From Bacteroidetes bacterium OLB9 (lineage in GTDB: Bacteria > Bacteroidota > Bacteroidia > Chitinophagales > Saprospiraceae): 64,000 nucleotides of DNA. Position 1 is the first letter of the stretch. Each line of letters begins with the position of its first letter. The notes below the pieces were generated by a model that was not told the origin of the DNA, made no database searches, and worked only from the letters and a program-made list of their open reading frames with translations. A program made the translations under genes and the position numbers. The stretch is taken from contig LNBW01000021.1 of assembly GCA_001567255.1 (NCBI GenBank), positions 43,259-107,258 on the forward strand, given 5' to 3'. Positions 1-9,221 of this stretch are shown one piece after another.

Positions 1-1
1 A

Positions 2-340
2 GAAGCCATAAAAAGAGGCGCTACCACCGTTGATGTCATAGTTTTGAGTACTGAAATGGAGTCCACTCATCATAAAGGATCATCTAATTTTTTCTCATTG
101 GTGTCCAACCTCAATTTATACATGGCTGAACGTATTTCACGTCAAAATATACGAATAGGTAAGTTGATTGCTGCTAATAAAAATGTAAGCCTTAATTTTT
201 ACTATACACCTACTGTGCTGACCGCCAACTCATTGGTTTTTGATAAAGAAAAAATGGCAGAATGGTGGCAGATGGGATACGATTTCGCCTGTAAGAAATC
301 CAAAAATTGCAACGAATTACATCCGCTTATCTTGTCCTGA
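2..340 (+). CDS. C-terminal part of a patatin-like phospholipase family protein (5' end outside window)
   Basis: An open frame runs from the left edge (first full codon at base 2) to a TGA at 338-340, so the start lies upstream of the window. The visible ~112 residues begin with an AIKRGATTVDVIVLS-like strand and end in a helical tail with NFYYTPTVLTANSLVFDKEKM and EWWQMGYDFA. This resembles the C-terminal end of Bacteroidota patatin-like acyl hydrolases, in which a conserved VDVIVLS strand follows the catalytic Asp-Gly. The catalytic GxSxG and DG motifs are not in the window, so the assignment rests on the tail only. Any other Rossmann-like alpha/beta protein cannot be excluded. Confidence 0.5.
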   Translation, partial: EAIKRGATTVDVIVLSTEMESTHHKGSSNFFSLVSNLNLYMAERISRQNIRIGKLIAANKNVSLNFYYTPTVLTANSLVFDKEKMAEWWQMGYDFACKKSKNCNELHPLILS

Positions 341-392
341 CAGAATCGTTTGATTTAATTTAGATTATATTTCATCTGTCAATTAAGGTTTT

Positions 393-420
393 GTTAAATT
401 TAACCCAGAGTTAAATTTAA
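393..420. promoter_or_regulatory. Two palindromic TTAAATTTAA boxes at 17-bp spacing, possible operator
   Basis: GTTAAATTTAAC (393-404) and GTTAAATTTAA (410-420) are near-identical palindromic boxes 17 bp apart and 50-80 bp upstream of the epimerase start. A repeated palindrome in this position suits a regulator site. The very low GC of the segment makes chance occurrence plausible. Confidence 0.25.
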
Positions 421-472
421 TATGGCTGTTGATTGTTACAGTGATATTTGATAAACTAAATAAATTACTGTC

Positions 473-1492
473 ATGAAGACTAAAATTCTCCTTACCGGCG
501 CATCAGGAAATATAGGATATGAACTTTTAAAACAGCTGATAGCCCAAAAAGAAAGATTTGATATCACCGTATTTGATTTGAAAACATCGAGGAGTACTCA
601 ATTATTTGAGCCTTTTGGTAGCGATATACGGGTGATTTATGGTGATATAACTCTACCGGAAGCTACTATTGAGGCGGCTGCCCAAAAAGATGTTATTATT
701 CATCTTGCAGCATTAATACCACCCGCTGCTGATGAAAAACCTGAATTAGCCCACCGCATCAATGTAGGTGGTACAGGTAATCTGATTCGAAATGTTGAGC
801 AGTATTCGCCCGACGCTTTTTTTGTCTATAGTTCTTCTGTAGCTGTTTATGGTGATCGATTAGATGCGATCCATATAAAGGTGGGAGATGAGCTCAACCC
901 GAGTAAGGGAGATCACTATGCTGTGTCTAAAATTCAAGCAGAAGAGCAAGTAAGAAAAAGTGCATTGCGTTGGAGTATATTTAGGTTGTCGGCCATCATG
1001 GGTATCGGTAATCATAAGCTTACTGGCCTGATGTTTGAGATGCCACTGAATACACCGATGGAGATTACAACTCCTGAAGATACTGCACGTGCCTTTTTGC
1101 ACAGCATTGATCATCAGGAATCGCTTACAGGTATGATTTTTAATCTCGGAGGTGGTGAAAAGTGCAGAATCCTATACAAAGATTTGCTAGCTCGTTCTTT
1201 TAAAATTTATGGCTTAGGTAGATTTTCATTCCCTGCAGAGGCCTTTGCTGCAGGCGATTTTCATTGTGGGTACTACGCAGATGGTGACCAATTGGAAGCA
1301 ATTTTACATTTTAGGCGTGACAATATTGAGACCTACTTTGAAAAGGTTAGTGCTGGCATTTCTCCGATGCAGGTATTTTTTACTCGTCCATTTGCGTGTA
1401 TAGCAAAGCAAATATTACTCACTAAATCACGACCTTACAAGGAACATAAGAACAAAATTAAAGGAGTGAAGTCGCTCCCGTCGGCGGCATAG
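473..1492 (+). CDS. NAD(P)-dependent epimerase/dehydratase (extended SDR)
   Basis: This is a 339-residue extended short-chain dehydrogenase/reductase. The Rossmann dinucleotide motif TGASGNIG is at residues 8-15 and the catalytic pair YxxxK (YAVSK) is at Y149/K153, with a serine cluster (VYSSSVAVYG) just upstream, as in sugar-nucleotide epimerases. No signal peptide or membrane segment is visible, so it should be cytosolic. The substrate cannot be read from sequence; NDP-sugar epimerase or dehydratase is the usual role. It is followed by a separate peptidase gene with its own -7 element, so it is probably monocistronic. The basic C-terminal ~30 residues extend beyond the usual fold. Confidence 0.85.
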   Translation: MKTKILLTGASGNIGYELLKQLIAQKERFDITVFDLKTSRSTQLFEPFGSDIRVIYGDITLPEATIEAAAQKDVIIHLAALIPPAADEKPELAHRINVGGTGNLIRNVEQYSPDAFFVYSSSVAVYGDRLDAIHIKVGDELNPSKGDHYAVSKIQAEEQVRKSALRWSIFRLSAIMGIGNHKLTGLMFEMPLNTPMEITTPEDTARAFLHSIDHQESLTGMIFNLGGGEKCRILYKDLLARSFKIYGLGRFSFPAEAFAAGDFHCGYYADGDQLEAILHFRRDNIETYFEKVSAGISPMQVFFTRPFACIAKQILLTKSRPYKEHKNKIKGVKSLPSAA

Positions 1493-1561
1493 TAGCATAA
1501 CCTAAATTTCTATTAATTGGATTTGACTTTAATTATAGTCGGTAATTCTACAGATTATTTT

Positions 1562-1569
1562 TAATTTTG
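1562..1569 (+). promoter_or_regulatory. -7 promoter element TAATTTTG
   Basis: TAATTTTG matches the Bacteroidota -7 consensus TAnnTTTG and ends 23 nt before the ATG of the DPP III gene. No clear TTG -33 element lies at the expected distance, so only the downstream half is supported. Confidence 0.4.
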
Positions 1570-1592
1570 TAGGTCAAATCAATATAAATATC

Positions 1593-3623
1593 ATGAATTT
1601 TAAAACAATTGTAAGTATGTTTATCAGTGTTGCCGTGTTGATGGCATGCAATAATAACAAAAATGAAACCACAGCCGCACCTGCTGAAAATGAAGAATTT
1701 CAATACAGTGTGGATCGTTTTGCAGACCTAGAAGTATTGAGATATCAAGTACCCGGATGGGACAACCTAACGCTCAAAGAAAAGGAACTGGTATATTATC
1801 TGAGTGAAGCAGGCTATTCAGGTCGAGATATAATTTGGGATCAAAATTATAAACACAATCTAGCTATCAGAAAGGCTTTGGAGCATATCTACCAGAATTA
1901 TAACGGTGATAAAAACACCGAAGACTGGAAAAATTTTGTGGTCTATCTCAAGAGAATATGGTTTTCAAATGGTATCCACCACCATTATTCGAACGACAAG
2001 ATAAAGCCTGATTTTTCACGTTCATATTTTGATTCCTTACTTGAAGAGACTGGAACAAAACTCGATATTGCGATTGCTGATATTCTATTTAATGATATTG
2101 ACAATAAAAAAGTCAATCTAGATATTTCAAAAGGACTGGTCAGTGGTTCTGCGGTCAATTTCTATGGTGAGAGTATCAGTGATAAGGAAGCAGAAACTTT
2201 TTACGGTGGTATGAAAAGCCCTGATCCTAAGCATCCTGTTTCCATAGGTCTTAATACTAAACTTGTGAAGGAAAATGGCAAGCTTGTTGAGAAAGTGTGG
2301 AAGAGTGGAGGTATGTATGGTCCGGCAATCGATAAAATCATCTACTGGCTTGAAAAGGCAAAGGGTGTAGCTGAAAATCAAAAGCAAGCAGACGCATTAG
2401 GGTTACTCATTGAGTACTATAAAACCGGCGACTTAAAAATCTGGGATGATTATAATATAGCATGGGTAGAAGCAACAGAAGGTAATATTGATTACAATAA
2501 TGGATTTATAGAAGTGTACAGCGACCCACTTGGACACAAAGGCTCCTACGAAAGCGTAGTTCAAATCAACGATTTTGATATGTCACAAAAAATGAGTGTT
2601 ATTTCTAAAAATGCACAGTGGTTTGAAGATAATTCACCGTTGATGGATGCTCATAAGAAGAAAAATGTGGTAGGTGTGACTTATAAAACTGTTATTGTTG
2701 CATCAGAAGCAGGAGATGCATCCCCTAGTACGCCGATAGGTGTGAATCTACCCAATGCAGACTGGATACGTGCTGAACATGGTTCAAAGTCGATTTCACT
2801 AGGCAATATCATTGATTCCTATAATAAAGCTGGCGGATCTGATAGGTTGAAAGAATTTGTACATGACGATGAAGAACTAGAACTTGATAAGAAATATGGA
2901 GAACTGGCCAGTAAATTGCATACTGCATTACATGAGGTGATAGGTCATGCTTCCGGACAATTGAATCCTGGTGTGGGCACACCAAAGGAGACCTTGAAAA
3001 GTTATGCGTCCACCCTTGAAGAAGGCCGAGCAGATCTAGTTGGTTTGTACTACCTTTATGATCCTAAACTTCAGGAATTAGGCCTGGTTGATGACTGGAA
3101 ATCAGTAGGCATGGCAGCGTATGATAATTATATCCGCAATGGATTGATGATGCAGTTAGTAAGATTGGAACCAGGATCAGATATTGAGGAAGCGCACATG
3201 AGAAACCGCCAATGGGTGAGCGCCTGGGTTTTTGAGAAAGGTCAAAAAGATCACGTGATTGAGAAAGTGGTACGCGATGGCAAAACCTACTTTAATATTA
3301 ATGACTACGCAAAACTCCATGAATTGTTCGGGCAATTGTTGAGAGAAGCTCAACGCATCAAGTCAGAAGGAGATTATGCTGCTGCACAAAAGTTAGTAGA
3401 GACTTATGGTGTGAAAGTTGATCAGGCACTACATAAAGAAGTACTAGAACGCAATGCCAAATTTAATGTAGCTCCATATAAGGGTTTTGTCAATCCATAC
3501 ATAGAACCGGTAAAAAACGATAAGGGTGAGGTAATAGATTATATCATACGTCAACCGAAGTCTTTCGAAGAGCAGATGTTGTATTACTCAAAAACGTATG
3601 GATTTTTGCCTGAAGTTAATTAA
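1593..3623 (+). CDS. Dipeptidyl peptidase III-like zinc peptidase (M49), lipoprotein
   Basis: The 676-residue protein carries the M49 zinc motif HEVIGH (about residues 447-452, family HExxGH) and a second glutamate motif EEGRAD (about 476-481, family EECRAE/D) that supplies the third zinc ligand. It should remove dipeptides from the N-termini of oligopeptides. The N-terminus is a lipoprotein signal ending in LMAC followed by NNNKN, so it is probably anchored on the periplasmic or outer surface, as for many Bacteroidota homologues. The length fits the bacterial family (about 650-690 aa). The Cys of EECRA is Gly here, which does not remove a zinc ligand. It appears to be transcribed alone. Confidence 0.93.
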   Translation: MNFKTIVSMFISVAVLMACNNNKNETTAAPAENEEFQYSVDRFADLEVLRYQVPGWDNLTLKEKELVYYLSEAGYSGRDIIWDQNYKHNLAIRKALEHIYQNYNGDKNTEDWKNFVVYLKRIWFSNGIHHHYSNDKIKPDFSRSYFDSLLEETGTKLDIAIADILFNDIDNKKVNLDISKGLVSGSAVNFYGESISDKEAETFYGGMKSPDPKHPVSIGLNTKLVKENGKLVEKVWKSGGMYGPAIDKIIYWLEKAKGVAENQKQADALGLLIEYYKTGDLKIWDDYNIAWVEATEGNIDYNNGFIEVYSDPLGHKGSYESVVQINDFDMSQKMSVISKNAQWFEDNSPLMDAHKKKNVVGVTYKTVIVASEAGDASPSTPIGVNLPNADWIRAEHGSKSISLGNIIDSYNKAGGSDRLKEFVHDDEELELDKKYGELASKLHTALHEVIGHASGQLNPGVGTPKETLKSYASTLEEGRADLVGLYYLYDPKLQELGLVDDWKSVGMAAYDNYIRNGLMMQLVRLEPGSDIEEAHMRNRQWVSAWVFEKGQKDHVIEKVVRDGKTYFNINDYAKLHELFGQLLREAQRIKSEGDYAAAQKLVETYGVKVDQALHKEVLERNAKFNVAPYKGFVNPYIEPVKNDKGEVIDYIIRQPKSFEEQMLYYSKTYGFLPEVN

Positions 3624-3714
3624 GTATTATAGGATTTATTTATCACTTTTATAGATAGCGATTAATAGGTACGATAGTTGTGAGCTGATTACTAATTCAA
3701 TATATTTTGAAGAT

Positions 3715-4200
3715 ATGAGGTTTGGATTGAGACTGAGTATGGGAGTGATTGGTTTGTTGTTGACCATTTCACTTTCTTGTCGAAAGGAGAATATTGTTCC
3801 TAATGAAGCTGATGATATGAAAGCATTCTGGACTTCCGGTGAGGTAGATTTTTACACCGGACTCTATTATAGTTATGATTCGATCGGAGGTAATTGCTAT
3901 ATTCCGGATTCAATGAATCATTGGCAACTTGATCATGCAAATGTAGAGGAACGAAAATATTGGGTAAAAAAAGTAGCGGATACGATATATATATCATTCA
4001 ATCCAGAAGCGCTGAATACGACTAGCGTGTTGACACCCGACAGAAAGAATAACGATGGTTGGTATGAGTACGGATTGGCTGACAAGATTAAATTGGTAAA
4101 AGACACTCTATATGTAAAGGGCGATATTTGCATTCCACCATATGTTAATGGTCATATTGTAAAGCGCCATTATCATTATTACGGAATTAAGAGTAACTGA
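3715..4200 (+). CDS. Small hypothetical lipoprotein
   Basis: The 161-residue protein has a lipoprotein signal peptide whose lipobox ends at about Cys22 (ISLSC), followed by a polar mature domain rich in Tyr, Asp and Trp with two internal cysteines. No catalytic motif or known family is recognisable. The gene follows the DPP III gene after 91 bp and precedes a convergent gene. Expected location is the periplasmic or outer-membrane leaflet. The function is unknown. Confidence 0.65.
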   Translation: MRFGLRLSMGVIGLLLTISLSCRKENIVPNEADDMKAFWTSGEVDFYTGLYYSYDSIGGNCYIPDSMNHWQLDHANVEERKYWVKKVADTIYISFNPEALNTTSVLTPDRKNNDGWYEYGLADKIKLVKDTLYVKGDICIPPYVNGHIVKRHYHYYGIKSN

Positions 4201-4334
4201 TTGTACATGATAGAGGCTTCTTCCTCTTCATTTTACTATTTAAGCCATTGTTATATAAAAAGAGCAAGCTAGATTTTCATCTTACCTGCTCCTTATATAT
4301 TGGATTATTAGTTTTATACTATACTGCTTAATTA

Positions 4335-5393
4335 TTAATATCTAGTAACTAATGCCAGTTTATTAAAATCTTTCATGCTGTCTTTCTCAAGAAAGACAAC
4401 GTCTCCTCCGAATTTCAGCGTCTGTTCAATCATTTCATCTAGGATATCGTCGATATCATTTTTTGAGGAAATTTTGCTATATTCAATCGGTGTTAGCGTA
4501 CCGTCAGCTTCTTCTCTTACTGACTGAATATATCCTTCTTCCAGGAATAAAGTGTCACCACGACCTTCACGAATAGCTTTCCATATTTCATTAATATCTA
4601 CGAGATATTTTCCTACACCTACAGCTTGTTCTAGTTCTGAAATTCTTGCTCTGTTTTTTGCAATAGTCAGTTCTGCCATGAGTGGCCAAATTGTTCTAAG
4701 GATGCTTGTAGGACTTTCGTCAAAGTTTTGAAGAGTGACATGTCCTAAAATGGTCTTTGGAAAGTCCGCTTCCTTTAGATACTGATGGTAATTATTTTCT
4801 TCAGCATAGATAACAATCGGAAGTGGCTTTGCTTTCCTGATGACATTAATAGCTTTATCTACACTATTGAAAAATTCCTGAGTGATATTACCTGTTTCAT
4901 GTTTATCAGTAGTCAGCGAACCTTTTCCTTTAAATGGAAAACCTTCTGATCTAATTTCATCAACAACGGTATCCATACTTGCTTCAATCAATCTTGCATT
5001 TTGTTTGTTCAGAACAAGTACATAGTAATCCGTATCTTGCTTCAGCGATCGTACAATGGGCCTTGTAGCAAATGTTTTATCTATGATGACTCGGTCATTT
5101 ACCTTTATAGGTAATCTGAGGTACTCTGCTATATCGTCATTTACAAAAAGCATCAATCCAAGCTCATTATAATTGTGGTCAATCTCAGCTCCAAGTTTTA
5201 ATAATTTCTCAGTGTATCGCCTTGCATAATCCACACCAAACTCATTCTGCAATCGCTCAGTTGCTTGGGTAATCATATTTTTTAAATGGATACCGTCTTT
5301 TTGATTTTCAGGATGTGTCTTGTGCGTATTTAAAACAATGGTCACACATACTGGAGCCTGTATTTGGCTTAATTTTTCTAAGGTCTGTTTCAT
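4335..5393 (-). CDS. baeRF-family protein (bacterial archaeo-eukaryotic release-factor-like)
   Basis: The 352-residue soluble protein has the architecture of the bacterial aeRF1-like (baeRF) families. An N-terminal alpha/beta domain begins with QAPVCVTIVLNTHKTHPEN, a central domain has YYVLVLNKQNARLIEA, and a C-terminal eRF1/Pelota-like domain contains REGRGDTLFLEEG and ends with a GGDVVFLE strand and LALVTRY. Established comparative work predicts these proteins act on stalled ribosomes or peptidyl-tRNA; no function is shown here. No signal peptide is present. The gene stands alone between convergent and divergent neighbours. The exact subfamily cannot be fixed by eye. Confidence 0.75.
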   Translation of the reverse strand: MKQTLEKLSQIQAPVCVTIVLNTHKTHPENQKDGIHLKNMITQATERLQNEFGVDYARRYTEKLLKLGAEIDHNYNELGLMLFVNDDIAEYLRLPIKVNDRVIIDKTFATRPIVRSLKQDTDYYVLVLNKQNARLIEASMDTVVDEIRSEGFPFKGKGSLTTDKHETGNITQEFFNSVDKAINVIRKAKPLPIVIYAEENNYHQYLKEADFPKTILGHVTLQNFDESPTSILRTIWPLMAELTIAKNRARISELEQAVGVGKYLVDINEIWKAIREGRGDTLFLEEGYIQSVREEADGTLTPIEYSKISSKNDIDDILDEMIEQTLKFGGDVVFLEKDSMKDFNKLALVTRY

Positions 5394-5715
5394 TTTTTAT
5401 TTGTTGTATTGGTTTCATATACAAGACAATTTAATAAGATAATTGTTTTTTTATTGAACCTAAATTAGGAATAAAATTTTATAAATGGCGTTATTTAGAA
5501 TGATTTCAAAATATATATTGGATTTATGAGATTTGATGAATGAAATTGGTGTCAGACAATTTTTCTTTTCATTCGTATGTCCATTATTTGTTGCAATATG
5601 TTATATTAATTTGTAAATTTGCCTTTGATTTACCACAAGGCTTGTGATTATATAATTACTTTAATTTTAGTTTATAAGCCTTTTATTTTAAAATTTATAA
5701 GATTCGGTTATCATC
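5394..5715. other. Divergent intergenic region (322 bp)
   Basis: AT-rich spacer between the baeRF gene (-) and the glutamate-synthase-like gene (+). Apart from the promoter-like motif at 5591-5621, I see no gene, RNA or repeat in it. Confidence 0.6.
5591..5621 (+). promoter_or_regulatory. Bacteroidota-type promoter TTG-N20-TAAATTTG
   Basis: TTG at 5591-5593 and TAAATTTG at 5614-5621 are 20 nt apart, matching the TTG-N17..23-TAnnTTTG pattern. Transcription would begin near 5627, about 90 nt before the start codon of the glutamate-synthase-like gene. Confidence 0.45.
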
Positions 5716-7320
5716 ATGCGAAAACCATTTGTTATATATTCGACTTTAATACTCATTGTAACACTAGCGATGTCCCTATTTCTGGACAAAAACTGGTTTG
5801 TTCTATTTGCTATTGTGTTAATATTTACCATTCTGGGCTATCAGGATATGTTTCAGAAGAGGCATGCCGTACGGCGAATTTTTCCTTTATTTGGTAGATT
5901 TAGATATATTCTTGAAGAATTAAGGCCGAAAATGTATCAGTACTTTATAGAGTCTGATATTGATGGAAGGCCAATCAATAGGGTGGACAGATCTACAATT
6001 TATCAGCGTGCCAAAAAAGAATTGGAGACGATACCATTTGGGACTCAGTTGGATGTGTATGCCGAAGGTTATGAATGGATGTGTCATTCGGTGTCACCTA
6101 AGGCTTTTGATACTTTAAATCAAAATCCGAGAGTGGTTTTTGGTAATAAAGATTGTAAGCAACCATACAGTGCTAGTGTGTTTAATATTTCTGCTATGAG
6201 TTTTGGTTCTTTAAGTCCTCAAGCAGTTGAAGCAATGAATGGTGGTGCAAAAATCGGTGGGTTTGCTCAGAATACAGGAGAAGGAGGAATAAGTGACTAT
6301 CACCTAAAACATGGTGGAGACTTGATTTGGCAAGTGGGAACTGGATATTTTGGGTGCCGCGATGAGCATGGTAATTTTGATGCAGGTTTATTTGCTGAAA
6401 AAGCTACTTTGCCCACAGTGAAGATGATAGAGCTTAAGCTTTCGCAGGGTGCCAAACCTGGTCATGGTGGTATATTGCCGGCTTCTAAAAATACTGAGGA
6501 AATAGCAAGGATACGTCACGTAAAACCTCATACTAAAATAGCTTCTCCTCCATATCACACTGCTTTCAATACGCCCTTAGAGATGATTCAATTCATACAT
6601 AAATTGCGTGAACTATCAGGTGGTAAACCGGTTGGATTTAAGATATGTATAGGTCACAAAGCCGAGTTTATATCTATATGTAAGGCAATGATTCACCTTG
6701 ATATTTATCCTGATTTTATTACAGTAGATGGAGGTGAAGGAGGTACAGGTGCGGCGCCTCAAGAATTTTCTAATTATATAGGAGCACCGATGATCGACGG
6801 ACTGGCCTTTGTTCACAACATGCTAGTTGGATTGGATATTCGCCATCACATCAAGATTATTGCTGCAGGAAAGATTACATCTGCCTTCCACATTGCACGT
6901 GCTATGGCTCTAGGAGCAGATACTTGCAATTCAGCTCGAGCCATGATGATGGCCATTGGTTGTATTCAAGCCTTGCTTTGTAATACCAATAGGTGCCCTA
7001 CAGGTATAGCCACTCAGGACCCTAATCTGACTGTGGGACTAGATGTTGAAGATAAAAAAGTTAGATTGGCAAATTACCATGCCGGAACAGTCAAAAATTT
7101 TGTAGAGATACTGGGAGCTTCAGGGCTGGATGATATGAAGAATCTGACTCGGCACCATATTTATAGACGTGTATCCTTAAATGAGATGCAAACCTATGAA
7201 GAAATATTTCCTTCTTTGCCTAAAGGTGCATTAGTGAGAGGAGAAATTCCCGCAAAGTATCAACTCGATTTTGCGCAATCAGATATGAATCGATGGGGCA
7301 TAGGTCTTATCAATGAATAA
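5716..7320 (+). CDS. FMN-binding glutamate synthase family protein, membrane-anchored
   Basis: The 534-residue protein has two N-terminal hydrophobic segments (about 4-20 and 25-42) followed by a glutamate-synthase alpha-subunit-like FMN-binding TIM barrel. Visible hallmarks are FNISAMSFGSLSP, GFAQNTGEGGIS, the glycine-rich VDGGEGGTGAAP and a cysteine cluster, ALLCNTNRCPTGIATQ, that matches the Fe-S region of the GltB central domain. The amidotransferase domain and GltD partner are absent, so it is not a complete GOGAT. The physiological substrate of this stand-alone family is unknown. It has its own promoter-like sequence and a strong terminator. Confidence 0.9.
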   Translation: MRKPFVIYSTLILIVTLAMSLFLDKNWFVLFAIVLIFTILGYQDMFQKRHAVRRIFPLFGRFRYILEELRPKMYQYFIESDIDGRPINRVDRSTIYQRAKKELETIPFGTQLDVYAEGYEWMCHSVSPKAFDTLNQNPRVVFGNKDCKQPYSASVFNISAMSFGSLSPQAVEAMNGGAKIGGFAQNTGEGGISDYHLKHGGDLIWQVGTGYFGCRDEHGNFDAGLFAEKATLPTVKMIELKLSQGAKPGHGGILPASKNTEEIARIRHVKPHTKIASPPYHTAFNTPLEMIQFIHKLRELSGGKPVGFKICIGHKAEFISICKAMIHLDIYPDFITVDGGEGGTGAAPQEFSNYIGAPMIDGLAFVHNMLVGLDIRHHIKIIAAGKITSAFHIARAMALGADTCNSARAMMMAIGCIQALLCNTNRCPTGIATQDPNLTVGLDVEDKKVRLANYHAGTVKNFVEILGASGLDDMKNLTRHHIYRRVSLNEMQTYEEIFPSLPKGALVRGEIPAKYQLDFAQSDMNRWGIGLINE

Positions 7321-7330
7321 AATCTTAATC

Positions 7331-7357
7331 AAGGCAGAATGAATTTCTGCCTTTTTT
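7331..7357 (+). terminator. Intrinsic terminator of the glutamate-synthase-like gene
   Basis: The perfect 9-bp stem AAGGCAGAA/TTCTGCCTT has a 5-nt loop and is followed by a T run, 10 bp after the stop codon at 7320. Confidence 0.85.
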
Positions 7358-7362
7358 ATTTA

Positions 7363-8116
7363 CTAATAGATAAAAGGAATAATTGCTTTACGCTCCTTTG
7401 GATAATCTTCAAAATGCTTCTGATACCATTTATGATGTGAAATGGCTCTAGGCGTTAAGTTGGCAAAAGTCCAGATAAAAAATGCCAGACCAGGCAGACT
7501 CCATGTTAATATAGCAAAACCAGCCCATTCTACCGTCTCACCGAAAGTTAGGACAACTGATGTATTCAAACATCTTTCCACGAGGGATTTTATACCCGAT
7601 TTCACCTGGCTTGCGTAGTCCTATGAGTATAGAATCGGCTTGCCAGTTGATGATCATTCCGATGATAAAAATAATAGCACCTACGATAAATGGAACTGAG
7701 GTGAGCCATGTACTGTCATATACTTTGAAATTACCAAAATAATAACCAATGATAAAACCATTGACGAGATTAAAAACAATACCCATCAGCATGATGGTTA
7801 CCGGCATTTTTTTGCCTGGCGTTTTCAATCGAAGTGGAAATATGAGGCTTCTGTTGAGATAATGAAATACAAAAAACGACAAAATAATGATGTTAGCGGT
7901 TGATTGAGTGTTGTTGCCGGTAAATACAAAATAAAATAGTACCACAACAACAAAGACTTCCATCAATATCCAGCCCATCTTATTATCAATGAGCGGACCC
8001 CATGTGGATTTAACATGGCGACCATAGGGTGCAGTGATAAAGAGTAATACAAAGAAAATGATGACAGCTAGGATGATCCATGCCCAGATAAAGTTATTAT
8101 ATTGTTCTAGATTCAT
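7363..8116 (-). CDS. Steroid 5-alpha-reductase C-terminal domain-like membrane protein (frameshifted)
   Basis: Two overlapping frames encode one protein. The N-terminal part (8116 down to about 7550) has several membrane helices and ends at KMFEYISCPN. The C-terminal part (to 7363) resumes with FGETVEWAGFAILTWSLPG and contains the family-typical HHKWYQKHFEDYPKERKAIIPF. Homologues run through CPNYFGE/CPNYLGE, so the break is near 7540-7551 and needs one base removed or two added. Joined, the length is about 250 aa, the usual size. The family comprises NADPH-dependent 3-oxo-5-alpha-steroid 4-dehydrogenases and related isoprenoid or enoyl reductases. The bacterial substrate is unknown. It lies 12 bp downstream of an epimerase gene on the same strand, suggesting co-transcription. 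Confidence 0.8.
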
Positions 8117-8128
8117 GTCATATTGGTT

Positions 8129-9106
8129 TTAGAGTGCACCGGTGTCTTTAAACCACCTGATGGTATTTTCAATGGTTTCGCTTAATGGCCTGGCCGAAAA
8201 ACTAAGTTCTCGGATAGCTTTTTCGGAGCTAATTTTTTTATTTCCAGATTTCAAAACGTCTAAATATTCTTTGTCGTAAATCGGCTCGGTTTGGGTTAAA
8301 TATGCGTATGCACGGATGAATGGTAAACCAATCATAGCTGTAAAAATAGGAAGCTCAAGCATTTTTCGTCTGCTTCCTCTGGCCTTTAGTACTAGATCTG
8401 CAAGCATTTTAATACTATGGAAGGTACCTCCCAAAATGTAGGTTTCACCTGCTCTACCGCGTTCTAAAGCAAGCACAGCGCCTAGAGCTACATCTTCTAA
8501 GTCCACAAAATTAAATCCACCTTTCATTACAGCTGGAAACTTACCTCTATAGAGATCTTGAATAGCTCTACCGATTTTTGAAGGCTTGTAATCTGGAGCA
8601 CCTACCACAGAAGTAGGGCAGACGATGACGATGTCCATCCCTGACTTTGCTTCCTTTTGAGCTAAAATGTGAGCATCGCGCTTTGATCTGGCATAAAATA
8701 AGGCATTATCCGACACAAAGCTTGATGTTTCATTAATAACTTCCTGATGTTGTTGTAAATCAAATACCTCAATAGAGCTGAAATGTACGATTCTTTTTAC
8801 ATTATTTTTATGAGCTGATTTTAAAATATTCTTAGTGCCTTCAAAGTTGATGTCGTAGATTTCCTGATCAAATGTGTATCCTAGCCGAATCAGGCCTGCA
8901 GTATGGATAATGGCATCGCATTGTGCTGTGAGCTTATCGATTGATTCCGGTATTGTAATGTCTCCATAAATTTGTTGGATGGGTAATCCTCTGAGTACGT
9001 CAGATTCATTTCTCACAAGAGCAACAACCGAGTATTGTCGTTGTATCAACGCCCTGCAGACCGCTGAACCTATATGTCCTGTTGCTCCTGTTACAGCTAC
9101 TCTCAT
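8129..9106 (-). CDS. NAD-dependent epimerase/dehydratase (extended SDR)
   Basis: The 325-residue protein has the Rossmann motif TGATGHIG at residues 6-13 and the catalytic YARSK motif preceded by VHFSSIEVF. It resembles the dihydroflavonol-reductase/3-beta-HSD-like branch of extended SDRs. It lies directly upstream of the 5-alpha-reductase-like gene. That pairing would be compatible with two reductive steps on a hydrophobic ketone or enone, but this is inference. No membrane segment or signal peptide is seen, and the substrate is unknown. Confidence 0.87.
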   Translation of the reverse strand: MRVAVTGATGHIGSAVCRALIQRQYSVVALVRNESDVLRGLPIQQIYGDITIPESIDKLTAQCDAIIHTAGLIRLGYTFDQEIYDINFEGTKNILKSAHKNNVKRIVHFSSIEVFDLQQHQEVINETSSFVSDNALFYARSKRDAHILAQKEAKSGMDIVIVCPTSVVGAPDYKPSKIGRAIQDLYRGKFPAVMKGGFNFVDLEDVALGAVLALERGRAGETYILGGTFHSIKMLADLVLKARGSRRKMLELPIFTAMIGLPFIRAYAYLTQTEPIYDKEYLDVLKSGNKKISSEKAIRELSFSARPLSETIENTIRWFKDTGAL

Positions 9107-9156
9107 GTATTAATGAATCAAAAATCTGACCTTTTAATTAAAGCTATTATGAAATA

Positions 9157-9195
9157 TGAAAACAGCAGCCGCAAAATTACGACTGCTGATTTTTT
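9157..9195 (-). terminator. Hairpin terminator downstream of the isoaspartyl peptidase gene
   Basis: Inverted repeat CAGCAG (9163-9168) and CTGCTG (9183-9188), with further CG/CG pairing inside, is flanked by A/T runs. On the minus strand it lies about 30 nt after the stop of the peptidase gene and is followed by TTTT. The T run is longer on the plus strand, so it may act in both directions. Confidence 0.5.
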
Positions 9196-9221
9196 GTGTT
9201 AATAGTACGAATAGGTGTCAA

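Noticed and set aside
4255..4295. Terminator between the lipoprotein gene and the baeRF gene (GAGCA ... TGCTC)
   Set aside because: It has a five-base stem with a large loop and no T run, so it is not convincing.
5619..5897. 92-aa plus-strand ORF
   Set aside because: It is a shadow frame over the promoter and N-terminus of the glutamate-synthase-like gene, with no family features.
7363..8116. Two separate small membrane-protein genes
   Set aside because: Both frames overlap at a conserved CPN...GE junction and together give one full-length 5-alpha-reductase-like domain.
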